Notes under the pieces: generated by a model | The model's database searches: none | Seen by the model: only the letters and a program-made list of their open reading frames with translations | What the model was told of the DNA's origin: nothing | Translations under genes and position numbers: made by a program | Origin: Flavobacterium beibuense F44-8 | Lineage (GTDB): Bacteria; Bacteroidota; Bacteroidia; Flavobacteriales; Flavobacteriaceae | Direction of reading: 5' to 3' | DNA: 64,000 nt | NCBI RefSeq assembly: GCF_000769915.1 | Contig: NZ_JRLV01000023.1 | Coordinates: forward strand, 1-64,000 | Part shown: positions 43,855 through 51,937 of the stretch, piece after piece | Layout of the letters: each line of letters starts with the position of its first letter | Numbering within the stretch: position 1 is the stretch's first letter

Positions 43855-44895
43855 ATGAAAGATTATATAATTGTAGGTGCCGGACTGGCAGGTGTAAGTT
43901 TTGCTGAAACAGCATTTTTGAATGATAAATCATTTACGGTTATTAGTGATGCTTCTCAAAACTCCAGCTATGTAGCTGCCGGATTATATAATCCTGTAAT
44001 ATTAAAGCGCTTTAGTATGCCTCTGAATGCTAAAGAACATATTGAATATATAAAGCCGTTTTACAATGCTATTGAGAATCGACTTAATGTAAAGTTTGAT
44101 GTTCCTATTCCTATTTGCAGAAAGTTCGTTTCGGCCGAAGAACAAAATAACTGGTTTGAGGCGGCTGATAAGCCTGCTTTATCACCTTTTTTGTCTACTT
44201 CGGTAATTCACACTAAGTATAACGGTATTGATTCTCCTTTCGGCTTTGGAAAAGTATTGCATACCGGGTATCTGGATACCGGAGTTTATCTAAATGCTTA
44301 TCAGGAATATCTTGAAAACAACCATCAGCTTATAAAGGAAACGTTTGATTATACTCAACTTAACGTTACTGCTGATTGTGTTGAATATAAAGGGATAAAA
44401 GCGAAGCATATTGTCTTTGCCGAAGGCTTTGGCCTGCATGATAATCCATACTTTACAGGGTTGCCTTTGGATGGTACTAAGGGTGAGTTGTTAGTAATAA
44501 AAGCTCCCGAACTTAAGCTTGATGTAGCGATAAATGCAAGTGTGTTTATTCTCCCGGTTGGTGATGATATTTATAAGGTGGGAGCTACTTACGAATGGTA
44601 TGATAAAACCCCCGTTCCTACCGAAGCAGGTAAACAAGAACTTGTAGAAAAAATAGAGGAGGTAATTTCATGTGACTACGAAATCCTTGAACATTTGGCA
44701 GGCATACGTCCCACAGTTAAAGACAGGAAACCGTTGGTTGGTACCCATGAGTTGTATAAAAGAGTGCACCTTTTAAACGGATTGGGCACACGTGGTGTAA
44801 TGTTAGGTCCGCCTATGGCTAAAATTTTATTTGATTCTATTGAGAATGATATTCCTGTAGATAAAACAGTAAGTTTCCTTCGCTTCAAGCGCTAG
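43855..44895 (+). CDS. FAD-dependent oxidoreductase (DAO family)
   Basis: A 346-residue flavoprotein of the glycine/D-amino-acid oxidase type. The Rossmann FAD loop is at the N-terminus, DYIIVGAGLAGVSFAE (GxGxxG), and the C-terminus has LNGLGTRGVMLGPPMAKILF, the second FAD-binding segment of this group. The middle includes HLAGIRPTVKDRKPLVG. The substrate is not apparent. It follows the gldN terminator closely, with the ATG 12 bases after it. It overlaps the convergent DUF983 gene by 11 bases. Confidence 0.88.
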   Translation: MKDYIIVGAGLAGVSFAETAFLNDKSFTVISDASQNSSYVAAGLYNPVILKRFSMPLNAKEHIEYIKPFYNAIENRLNVKFDVPIPICRKFVSAEEQNNWFEAADKPALSPFLSTSVIHTKYNGIDSPFGFGKVLHTGYLDTGVYLNAYQEYLENNHQLIKETFDYTQLNVTADCVEYKGIKAKHIVFAEGFGLHDNPYFTGLPLDGTKGELLVIKAPELKLDVAINASVFILPVGDDIYKVGATYEWYDKTPVPTEAGKQELVEKIEEVISCDYEILEHLAGIRPTVKDRKPLVGTHELYKRVHLLNGLGTRGVMLGPPMAKILFDSIENDIPVDKTVSFLRFKR

Positions 44896-45277
44896 TGTTG
44901 TTTTTCCAGTTTTTATCGTAGCTGATAAAGAAATTAATCCAAATATTTCTTGATACACGCATGCTAACAGGCATTAGTGCTATAAGTGTAGTTACAATAG
45001 CGATAAAGGCTGTTTTAAGGCTGCTGTTAAAAAATACATAGCTAATTATAAAGGCCGCAACACTAAAAGCGACACCAACGGCATAGCTAACATACATCGC
45101 TCCGTAAAAAAAGGAAGGCTCTATTTTATAATGCAGTCCGCAGTGGCTGCAATTCTCATGCATTTTATATACCTTGCTCAAATTATAGGGATTTTTATCG
45201 ATATACATGCTTTCTTCCTGACAACGAGGACATGTTCCTGTTAAAATGCTATATAGTTTGGATCCTTTTTTTAACAT
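44885..45277 (-). CDS. DUF983 family membrane protein with zinc ribbon
   Basis: A 130-residue protein. A zinc-ribbon-like pair TCPRCQ and NCSHCG (two CxxC) lies in the first half, followed by EPSFFYGAMYVSYAVG and two hydrophobic helices at about residues 60-80 and 85-105. This is DUF983, a conserved small membrane family of unknown role. The frame reaches a TTG at 45283, but ATG 45277 is the natural start. It overlaps the FAD oxidoreductase gene at its 3' end and is divergent from the ABC-F gene (51 bases between starts). Confidence 0.88.
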   Translation of the reverse strand: MLKKGSKLYSILTGTCPRCQEESMYIDKNPYNLSKVYKMHENCSHCGLHYKIEPSFFYGAMYVSYAVGVAFSVAAFIISYVFFNSSLKTAFIAIVTTLIALMPVSMRVSRNIWINFFISYDKNWKNNTSA

Positions 45278-45300
45278 TTGCAAAAAATTTGGTTTTCACA

Positions 45301-45308
45301 CAAATTTA
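45301..45308 (-). promoter_or_regulatory. -7 promoter element candidate for the DUF983 gene
   Basis: Leftward TAAATTTG fits TAnnTTTG exactly and lies 24 bases upstream of the ATG. No -33 TTTG at normal spacing. Confidence 0.35.
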
Positions 45309-45328
45309 CAATTAAATAAAAACAGATA

Positions 45329-47242
45329 ATGCTTAACATACATAATTTATCGGTTTCTTTTGGCGGAACTTATTTGTTTGAAGAAGTAACCTTTAGGCTT
45401 GGTGCCGGAGACAGGGTAGGACTTGTTGGTAAAAACGGTGCCGGTAAGTCTACCATGCTTAAAATCTTATCAGGCGATATACCGCCAGATTCGGGTGTGA
45501 TAGCTACTGAGAAAGAGGTTAAAATAGGTTTCCTGCGCCAGGATATCGATTTTGTGAGAGGAAGAACCGTGCTTGAAGAGGCATATCAGGCTTTTGAGGA
45601 AATCAAGAGGGCTGAGGCTAAGATCGAAGAAATCAATGAGCAGCTTACCACAAGAACGGATTATGAAAGTGAATCGTATTCTAAGCTGATAGAAGATTTA
45701 AGTGATCACACACACCACTACGAGATATTGGGAGGATATAACTATGTGGGTGATACCGAGAAGATACTGTTAGGTCTTGGTTTTAAGCGCGAGGATTTTG
45801 ATAAGCTAACCGATACCTTTTCGGGCGGATGGCGAATGAGAATTGAGCTGGCAAAGCTTCTGCTTCAATATAATGATGTGTTGCTGCTGGATGAGCCTAC
45901 CAATCACCTTGATATTGAGAGTATCATTTGGCTGGAGCAGTTTTTACGTAACTATCCTGGAGTTGTAATTATCGTATCGCATGATAAAATGTTCCTTGAT
46001 AATGTTACAAACAGAACTATCGAAATATCACTTGGTAAGATATACGATTTCAATAAGCCATATACACAGTACCTTACTCTAAGGGAGGAGATAAGGGAAA
46101 AACAACTTGCTACCCAAAAGAATCAGGAGAAGAAGATTGAGCAAACAGAGAAGCTGATTGAAAAGTTCAGGGCAAAAGCCTCTAAGGCTTCCATGGCGCA
46201 ATCACTCATCAAGAAACTGGACAAAATAGACCGTATTGAGGTTGATGAGGACGATAATTCGGTTATGAATATTTCCTTCCCCGTTTCTGTTACTCCGGGT
46301 AGGGTTGTGGTTGAAGCCGAAAATGTGACTAAAAAATATGGCGAGAAAACCATATTAAGTAATATCGACCTGCTTATTGAACGCGGAAGTAAAATTGCTT
46401 TTGTAGGGCAAAACGGTCAGGGTAAATCTACACTGATAAAAGCTATTGTTGAGGAAATTGACTATACCGGTAATATAAAACTGGGGCATAACGTTCAGTT
46501 GGGATACTTTGCCCAAAATCAGGCTGAATATCTTGATGGTGAGATTACGCTTTTGGAAACCATGGAGAATGCCGCAACCGATACTAATAGATCTAAGGTT
46601 AGGGATATGCTTGGTGCATTCCTTTTTAGGGGAGATGATGTGGAGAAAAAGGTAAAAGTGCTTTCGGGAGGAGAAAGAAACCGTTTGGCACTTTGTAAAA
46701 TGCTTTTACAGCCTATTAACGTGCTTGTAATGGATGAACCTACCAATCACCTTGATATTAAGTCTAAAAACGTTTTAAAGGCTGCCCTAAAGAAATTTGA
46801 GGGTACTTTACTGCTTGTTTCTCACGACAGGGACTTCCTTCAGGGAATGGCTAATACGGTGTATGAGTTTAAAGACAGGAAAATAAGGGAATATCTGGGA
46901 GATATTAACTTCTATCTGGAACAGCGAAACCTTCAGAATATGAGGGAGGTGGAGAAAAAGGATGTTGTGGTAAAAGAGGCTCCTAAGGAGGTGAAACAGC
47001 AGGTTTCTTACGAGGATCAGAAAAAGAATAAAACCCTGCAAAACAGACTGAATAAAATTGAAGGACAGATACAAAGCCTGGAAAGTGATATCCAAAAGGA
47101 TGACAGGCGACTGGAAACCGATTATGAGAAACTGATGGCTGATGCTTCGTTTTTTGCAGCCTATGAGAAAAAGAAAAAAGACCTTGAAGGTTTAATGGAA
47201 GAATGGGAAACCGTTCAGGAAGAACTGGAAAGTCTACAATAA
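45329..47242 (+). CDS. ABC-F family ATPase
   Basis: A 637-residue soluble protein with two ABC domains and no membrane part. First domain: Walker A GKNGAGKST, signature FSGGWRMR, Walker B VLLLDEPTNHLD. Second domain: GQNGQGKST, LSGGERNRLA, VLVMDEPTNHLD. A helical linker lies between them and a C-terminal coiled coil follows (from about residue 540, with repeated Glu/Lys). ABC-F proteins act on the ribosome; the C-terminal coil resembles the Uup type. It is a single-gene unit. Confidence 0.94.
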   Translation: MLNIHNLSVSFGGTYLFEEVTFRLGAGDRVGLVGKNGAGKSTMLKILSGDIPPDSGVIATEKEVKIGFLRQDIDFVRGRTVLEEAYQAFEEIKRAEAKIEEINEQLTTRTDYESESYSKLIEDLSDHTHHYEILGGYNYVGDTEKILLGLGFKREDFDKLTDTFSGGWRMRIELAKLLLQYNDVLLLDEPTNHLDIESIIWLEQFLRNYPGVVIIVSHDKMFLDNVTNRTIEISLGKIYDFNKPYTQYLTLREEIREKQLATQKNQEKKIEQTEKLIEKFRAKASKASMAQSLIKKLDKIDRIEVDEDDNSVMNISFPVSVTPGRVVVEAENVTKKYGEKTILSNIDLLIERGSKIAFVGQNGQGKSTLIKAIVEEIDYTGNIKLGHNVQLGYFAQNQAEYLDGEITLLETMENAATDTNRSKVRDMLGAFLFRGDDVEKKVKVLSGGERNRLALCKMLLQPINVLVMDEPTNHLDIKSKNVLKAALKKFEGTLLLVSHDRDFLQGMANTVYEFKDRKIREYLGDINFYLEQRNLQNMREVEKKDVVVKEAPKEVKQQVSYEDQKKNKTLQNRLNKIEGQIQSLESDIQKDDRRLETDYEKLMADASFFAAYEKKKKDLEGLMEEWETVQEELESLQ

Positions 47243-47270
47243 AAAAAGCCCTGCATTTGCAGGGCTTTTT
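47243..47270. terminator. Bidirectional terminator
   Basis: A 12-bp perfect stem AAAAAGCCCTGC (47243-47254) and GCAGGGCTTTTT (47259-47270), 4-nt loop, between the convergent ABC-F and lipoprotein genes. Confidence 0.88.
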
Positions 47271-47552
47271 TTATTCTTTGGTTTTTATTTCCACCTCAGA
47301 ATTTTTTCCTGAGACTTCTACCTTACTCTCACTGTCACCATCTTTGTTTTCATAACTAACTCCGTCTTTGCTGATGCTTATTGAAGTTCCGTCAAGGTCT
47401 TCCTCAGCAGGAGCTGTAGTTGTTGGTTGTGGCGTTGCCGGAGGTGCCGGGTTTTCTACCGGGTCCGGTGTTGGTGGTGTCTCTTTTTTGTCCTTACAGG
47501 ACGCTACAAATAGCATAGCCATAATTCCTGATAAAATCATTAATCTTTTCAT
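47271..47552 (-). CDS. Small lipoprotein, hypothetical
   Basis: A 93-residue predicted lipoprotein: signal peptide with lipobox VASC at about residue 20, then a Pro/Thr/Ala-rich low-complexity linker and an acidic/Lys-rich end (SKVEVSGKNSEVEIKTKE). No known domain. The frame begins at GTG 47558, but ATG 47552 gives MKRLMILSG, a normal start. It follows the symmetrical terminator of the ABC-F gene on the opposite strand. The function is unknown; the alternating Glu/Lys end could be a small beta strand region. Confidence 0.68.
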   Translation of the reverse strand: MKRLMILSGIMAMLFVASCKDKKETPPTPDPVENPAPPATPQPTTTAPAEEDLDGTSISISKDGVSYENKDGDSESKVEVSGKNSEVEIKTKE

Positions 47553-47632
47553 AATCACTTAGGTATTTAAAAAGGTTAAAGCATAAAGGTAAGGTTTAAA
47601 CTGTTAAAAAATAGGTAAGGTAAACTTAAAGT

Positions 47633-48601
47633 TTACTGAATAAGGCCTATTTTTCTTGAATGTTTAATGGCTTCGTGGCTATCCTTAAAGTAACAGGTGG
47701 CAATGTTTAATGATTCAATGTTTTTAAGTGCCTTCTGTGCTTTCTCTTTCTTGCTATGCCCGGTTTGCCTTATGTATACTGCCCTTACCGTTACCGGAAA
47801 TATTTTACAGATTTGCTCATATAAATAAGGGTCGTCTTGTGAATCATCTCCTAAAAGGGTATATTCCAAATGCGGATAAAATTCCAGTATGTGTTTTATT
47901 TTATCAAACTTATGTCCGTGATTTCCGCGCCCGGTAACAAAAAAGTCCATCAGGCTGGTTTTAATATCCTTTAAAAGAAGTACGGCACGAGGCAGCTCAT
48001 GAATCTCAGTAAATTTTACAATAAATTTATAAAGGTTCCATTCGCTGCTTGAAACATAAAAAAAAGCATTCTTTTCATCCTTCTTATTGCGTCCTGCGGT
48101 ACTTAGCGCCTGATAATGGGGAACTACTCCTTCAAAAATCTTACGGTCGTTAATGTTTTTCCATAAAAGGATGTAAAGCTTTTTGAAAAGGTTACGGGTG
48201 TGCGATATTAAAAAGGTATCATCAATATCAGATATAAAGCCTAAGTTGCCTTCATAAGGCCTTATATAGGTGCCGTGTTCCCTAACTTCTTTTCCTTTGT
48301 AAGTGGTACTTACATAGTAGTCGTTCCAACCGTGACCTACTTTTTCTTTCAAGGGGATACAAAACTTAAAATAACCGTCATCAAGGGTTTTAGTGTGTAT
48401 TTTTCTGCCGTTATGTTCCAGGTACACATCGGCATTGGCTAAGGTTTTTAGCCTGAACATTCTTATGATTGATTTTGCATTCTTAAAGCGCTTCTTCTCA
48501 AATTCATAACTGTTGGCTTTGTTGGGTTTAAATACGTGTCCAAAAACTATTAGTTCATCTTCATTGGCATAGCCGCGGTACAATCGTAAAATTGGCTTCA
48601 T
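47633..48601 (-). CDS. App1-like phosphatase family protein (DUF2183)
   Basis: A 322-residue protein of the DUF2183 family. The HAD-like catalytic motif DIDDT is at residues 125-129 in GFISDIDDTFLISH, and later YTLLGDDSQDDP and DLYLYEQI-type segments complete the phosphatase core. Yeast App1 is a phosphatidate phosphatase of this group, so lipid or phosphate ester hydrolysis is inferred. An N-terminal beta domain (about residues 1-110) precedes it. It is divergent from the lipid kinase gene, 66 bases apart. Confidence 0.85.
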   Translation of the reverse strand: MKPILRLYRGYANEDELIVFGHVFKPNKANSYEFEKKRFKNAKSIIRMFRLKTLANADVYLEHNGRKIHTKTLDDGYFKFCIPLKEKVGHGWNDYYVSTTYKGKEVREHGTYIRPYEGNLGFISDIDDTFLISHTRNLFKKLYILLWKNINDRKIFEGVVPHYQALSTAGRNKKDEKNAFFYVSSSEWNLYKFIVKFTEIHELPRAVLLLKDIKTSLMDFFVTGRGNHGHKFDKIKHILEFYPHLEYTLLGDDSQDDPYLYEQICKIFPVTVRAVYIRQTGHSKKEKAQKALKNIESLNIATCYFKDSHEAIKHSRKIGLIQ

Positions 48602-48667
48602 TAAAATTTATGATTTTTGTAAGAAGGTTCGTTGCTGTAAATTAATTAAATTTAATGAAAAAAGAAA

Positions 48668-49555
48668 ATGGAAACGCAAAAGGAATATTTACTGGTGGTA
48701 AATCCCATAGCAGGGGGGAATGATAAAACAGACCTCATAGAGGCTGCCCGTGAATATGCCAAAAATCAGAACGTCTTGCTAATTGAATATGAAACTACGG
48801 GTAAAGATGATGAAAGCAGGATTAAGGAACTTTACGAAAAGCATAAACCCAAAAGGGTTATGGTGGCCGGAGGTGACGGTTCTGTAAAAATGATAGCCGA
48901 AGCCATAGGCCATAAGGATGTGATAATTGGTGTACTGCCTGCCGGATCGGCAAACGGACTTTCGGTTGACCTGAAGTTGCCTGAAGACGTTGAGGAGAAT
49001 CTTGAAATTGCCTTTAATGGTGGTTATATGGAGATGGATATGGTGAGTATTAATGATAAAAAGAGCCTGCATTTAAGTGATATAGGGGTTAATGCCGAAT
49101 TGATACGTAATTACGAGAACAGCAGTCTGCGTGGTAAGCTGGGTTATATGCTTCAGGCATTTAATACCTTGACCGAGCTTAGGGATCCTTTCCATGTGAT
49201 TATTGAAGCAAACGGAAATACGGTTGAAACTAAGGCACGCATGGTTGTTATTGCTAATACCCAGCGATATGGTACCGGGGTAACCATAAACCCGGTTGGG
49301 AAAATGGACGACGGTAAATTTGAGATTGTAATATTAAAAAGCCTTGATGTATTTTTTATAGGGCGTATACTGGCAGGAAAAATGCCTTTGGATAAAAGTG
49401 AGGACGTGGAAATTATATCTACAGATGAAGCCCTTGTAACTACCGATGTTCCTGTGTGTTTTCAGATAGACGGTGAGTTTTGCGGAGAAACAGACCGACT
49501 TGATATTAAAATACTACATAGGCAGATGAAGGTCGCAGTGCCCGATGCTACTTAA
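48668..49555 (+). CDS. Diacylglycerol kinase family lipid kinase
   Basis: A 295-residue enzyme of the DAGK/YegS family. The nucleotide-binding motif GGDGS is at residues 68-72 in VAGGDGSVKMIAEA, preceded by VNPIAGG near residue 11 and followed by GVLPAGSANGLSVDL and the C-terminal IDGEFCGETDRL. It phosphorylates diacylglycerol or a related lipid. It is divergent from the App1-like phosphatase gene; kinase and phosphatase for related lipids would be a meaningful pair, but this is inference. It overlaps the next gene tail to tail by 8 bases. Confidence 0.9.
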   Translation: METQKEYLLVVNPIAGGNDKTDLIEAAREYAKNQNVLLIEYETTGKDDESRIKELYEKHKPKRVMVAGGDGSVKMIAEAIGHKDVIIGVLPAGSANGLSVDLKLPEDVEENLEIAFNGGYMEMDMVSINDKKSLHLSDIGVNAELIRNYENSSLRGKLGYMLQAFNTLTELRDPFHVIIEANGNTVETKARMVVIANTQRYGTGVTINPVGKMDDGKFEIVILKSLDVFFIGRILAGKMPLDKSEDVEIISTDEALVTTDVPVCFQIDGEFCGETDRLDIKILHRQMKVAVPDAT

Positions 49556-50693
49556 AAGGATTGCGTTCTTTCCACTGTATTTTAGGATCAAAATAGGGGA
49601 ATAGCCTGCTCATAAAAATATTGAGTATTGAGTTATGGTGCTTAATAATGCCATAAACTTCTTCCGGATGGGCGCCTACCGAGCTTTTTATCTCCATGGC
49701 CGATCGGGCAAAAATTACATGTTTAAACTGTTTTTTTATGGCATAGGCTACCATATCATACAGCATGTTGAGATATAGCATTTTTTCTTTTTGTATGGTC
49801 TCGTCATAACCTAAAAAATAGGTGTCCATATCACTGTTATTCTTAATAAGGGTACTGAACCCTATTAAGGTATCATTGGAGAAATAGCCATAAAACAAAA
49901 ACTTGTCTTTTAGCTGTTGCTTAAAAGTATAGAAGTGCCCCTTAGGCAGAAAAAAGGTGTTAAACGGAGCATTTCGCGCTACGGTTAAGTATAGCTCATG
50001 GATACGGTTTTCCTGTTCTTTTATTTCCTCTTCGCTAAGTTTTCTTTTCTCTATTCCTTCTGCTTTTTTACGGGCTCGGTTGTATTGTGTTCTGTACTTG
50101 GTATTGAGTGCGGCCAGATAATCATTTACCGACTCCCATTCAGACATAATGGCAAAAATCATGTTGGGTTGTGTACAAAACTGATAGTAGTTTTTAAACC
50201 CTGCAGCTTTGAAATCGGGGAGTTCTTTTTTATTAAAATCCTTTACCAGAGTAAGGTTAATAGGAATGCATTTTTTTAGATACTGTTTTCGTAATTTTTT
50301 AAGTGCCTGTTTAAATAATGATAGCGCTACTGTTTCCTTAATGTCATGGTTTAGGCAATAGGCGTTTTGTCCGGTAAGTTTGTTGTTTCCTAAAATAAGG
50401 ATGTGCGACGAAAACTTTTTGAACAGATAATCCTTAATGCTGAATTTCTTCTCCTGTTCTTCACCAAAAGTGTTTATTCTGGTAAGGTCGATATACTGAG
50501 CAATGGCAATACCGCAAAGTATATCGTTTTTAAACAAACCAATAAAGTGACATTCCATATTTGCAGGCGAAGCATTTTCCAGTACCGAAAGGTAGTTTTT
50601 GGATAGGAAAATGTTTTGCGCAGCAATAGTGTCCCATTCATCAGGAAGGGATTGTGCTGATTTGAAAATAGTATAAGAAAATGTGGTGCTCAA
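49548..50693 (-). CDS. FemAB/GNAT-like peptidogalycan-type protein
   Basis: A 381-residue protein with a double GNAT fold of the FemAB/DUF482-like type, seen in the helix LYLTVARNAPFNTFFLPKG and the ending PEEVYGIIKHHNSILNIFMS. These proteins are predicted aminoacyl- or acyltransferases acting on cell-surface polymers; the substrate is unknown. The TTG at 50693 is the only start giving an N-terminal extension (next Met is 45 residues in). It overlaps the lipid kinase gene by 8 bases at the 3' end. Confidence 0.68.
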   Translation of the reverse strand: MSTTFSYTIFKSAQSLPDEWDTIAAQNIFLSKNYLSVLENASPANMECHFIGLFKNDILCGIAIAQYIDLTRINTFGEEQEKKFSIKDYLFKKFSSHILILGNNKLTGQNAYCLNHDIKETVALSLFKQALKKLRKQYLKKCIPINLTLVKDFNKKELPDFKAAGFKNYYQFCTQPNMIFAIMSEWESVNDYLAALNTKYRTQYNRARKKAEGIEKRKLSEEEIKEQENRIHELYLTVARNAPFNTFFLPKGHFYTFKQQLKDKFLFYGYFSNDTLIGFSTLIKNNSDMDTYFLGYDETIQKEKMLYLNMLYDMVAYAIKKQFKHVIFARSAMEIKSSVGAHPEEVYGIIKHHNSILNIFMSRLFPYFDPKIQWKERNPFK

Positions 50694-50712
50694 AGTGAGG
50701 CAAAGAAAATAA

Positions 50713-50736
50713 AAAAATCTCCCGAAGGAGATTTTT
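50713..50736 (-). terminator. Terminator of the DUF1761 gene
   Basis: Stem AAAAATCTCC (50713-50722) and GGAGATTTTT (50727-50736), 4-nt loop, with T/A tracts; 14 bases after the DUF1761 stop. Confidence 0.8.
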
Positions 50737-50750
50737 ATTGTGTTATATTT

Positions 50751-51248
50751 TTATTTGGCTACAGGCCATGCGCAAACTATACCCCCTATAATGGTACAGC
50801 ATACAATCCAGTAGCCTCCGTTAATCAGGATGTACTTAGCACTTCTTCTTTCAAAAAGAGCATTGGTGCCTATAACAGGGAGAGCAAAGAAAAGCCCTGC
50901 CATGAAGCCGTGAAGCGCCCCGTGTTTAAAAGTTCTGTAAGCGCTTCCGTAATCAGCCATAAAAGCTGCGAAAGATGGTTTTGCCGAATCAAAAAATTCA
51001 GGTCCGCCTACCATACCCATAGGTCCAAACTGATGGATCACCATAAATTGCAGGATAAATGAGATAAAAAAGGCAAAAAGGATAGCCATGCCGAAAATTT
51101 TAAACATGTTAGCGCCTTTTGCTTTTTCTTCGGTCATACCTGTTTCTTTCATCCATGCGGTACCAAAAACCTTAGGGTTGTACCAAATGAAACCTACAAC
51201 AAGTGTAGATAATGCAGCTGCTAAGACTGCAAGCCAGTTAATGTCCAT
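50751..51248 (-). CDS. DUF1761 family membrane protein
   Basis: A 165-residue integral membrane protein with four hydrophobic helices. It opens WLAVLAAALSTLVVGFIWYN and has NPKVFGTAWMKETGMTEEKA and HGALHGFMAGLFFALPVIG, the DUF1761 signature. Its function is unknown. It is a single-gene unit upstream of a clear terminator, on the same strand as the FemAB-like gene. Confidence 0.88.
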   Translation of the reverse strand: MDINWLAVLAAALSTLVVGFIWYNPKVFGTAWMKETGMTEEKAKGANMFKIFGMAILFAFFISFILQFMVIHQFGPMGMVGGPEFFDSAKPSFAAFMADYGSAYRTFKHGALHGFMAGLFFALPVIGTNALFERRSAKYILINGGYWIVCCTIIGGIVCAWPVAK

Positions 51249-51328
51249 AATTATTTGTTTTAGTGTTTGTAATGGTAAATGTATAATTAATTGGCTTACA
51301 AAATATTGTATTGTTAATAATTTTGGTT

Positions 51329-51655
51329 TTAAATAAATAATATGAAAGATAGTAACTTTCTGTTTTTCAGGTAATCGGTAACATTCTCGTTAGCATAAGC
51401 TTCCCGTTCAAAGCTTATGTTTCTGTAAGCTTTATGCCATTTTTTGTGTATCAGTAAGCGTATAAGGAATTCAATACAATACCACAGGTAAAAAGGTAGG
51501 ATGAGGAGTTCAAGCTGCTGCCTTAAATGGATTTTTTCATGATTAAGTAAGATTGTGTTTCCTCTATATTCCTCTTTTCTTAAAATGATAAAAGGAAATA
51601 GGGTTATTGCAGTATATCCTTTCGGAATTAAATATTTAGATACAATTACCATCAT
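51329..51655 (-). CDS. Small membrane protein with HExxH motif
   Basis: A 108-residue protein with two hydrophobic segments (about residues 14-26 and 50-70) and the motif NHEKIHLRQQLELLILPFY, in which His39-Glu40-His43 fits HExxH. This resembles M56/BlaR1-type or related membrane metalloprotease cores, and small relatives occur in Bacteroidetes without known function. Real peptidase activity is uncertain because the protein is so short and a third ligand is not clear. It is divergent from the DUF5522 gene with 28 bases between starts. Confidence 0.62.
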   Translation of the reverse strand: MMVIVSKYLIPKGYTAITLFPFIILRKEEYRGNTILLNHEKIHLRQQLELLILPFYLWYCIEFLIRLLIHKKWHKAYRNISFEREAYANENVTDYLKNRKLLSFILFI

Positions 51656-51670
51656 TAAATGTAAAGTTCA

Positions 51671-51678
51671 TAAATTTG
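51671..51678 (+). promoter_or_regulatory. -7 promoter element candidate for the DUF5522 gene
   Basis: TAAATTTG fits TAnnTTTG and lies 5 bases before the ATG at 51684, so the message would be nearly leaderless. No -33 TTTG at normal spacing. Confidence 0.35.
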
Positions 51679-51683
51679 CGCGC

Positions 51684-51863
51684 ATGAGTGGGCAAAATTC
51701 TGAAAATAAATTAATAGAAGGTGAAGATTATTATCTTACACCCGAAGGCTATAAAGTTTTTACCGAAAAGTTTCATTTAAAAAGAGGCTATTGCTGTAAA
51801 AACGGCTGTAGGCACTGTGCCTACGGCTACGATAAAAATACCGGAACATTTAAAAAGAAATAA
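51684..51863 (+). CDS. DUF5522 family small Cys-rich protein
   Basis: A 59-residue protein. It contains DYYLTPEGYKVFTEKFHLKR and then GYCCKNGCRHCAYGYDKNT, with four cysteines and one histidine in nine residues, the DUF5522 signature and a likely metal site. The frame is open from 51555, but the ATG at 51684 matches the family N-terminus. The function is unknown. It is divergent from the HExxH membrane protein gene and upstream of hutU on the same strand, with a 74-base gap. Confidence 0.82.
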   Translation: MSGQNSENKLIEGEDYYLTPEGYKVFTEKFHLKRGYCCKNGCRHCAYGYDKNTGTFKKK

Positions 51864-51937
51864 GCACTTGCCTATAACAACAGCTTATGTTGCTAAAGGT
51901 AATAAGAAACGAACACTAACAACTGAATACTGAGACT

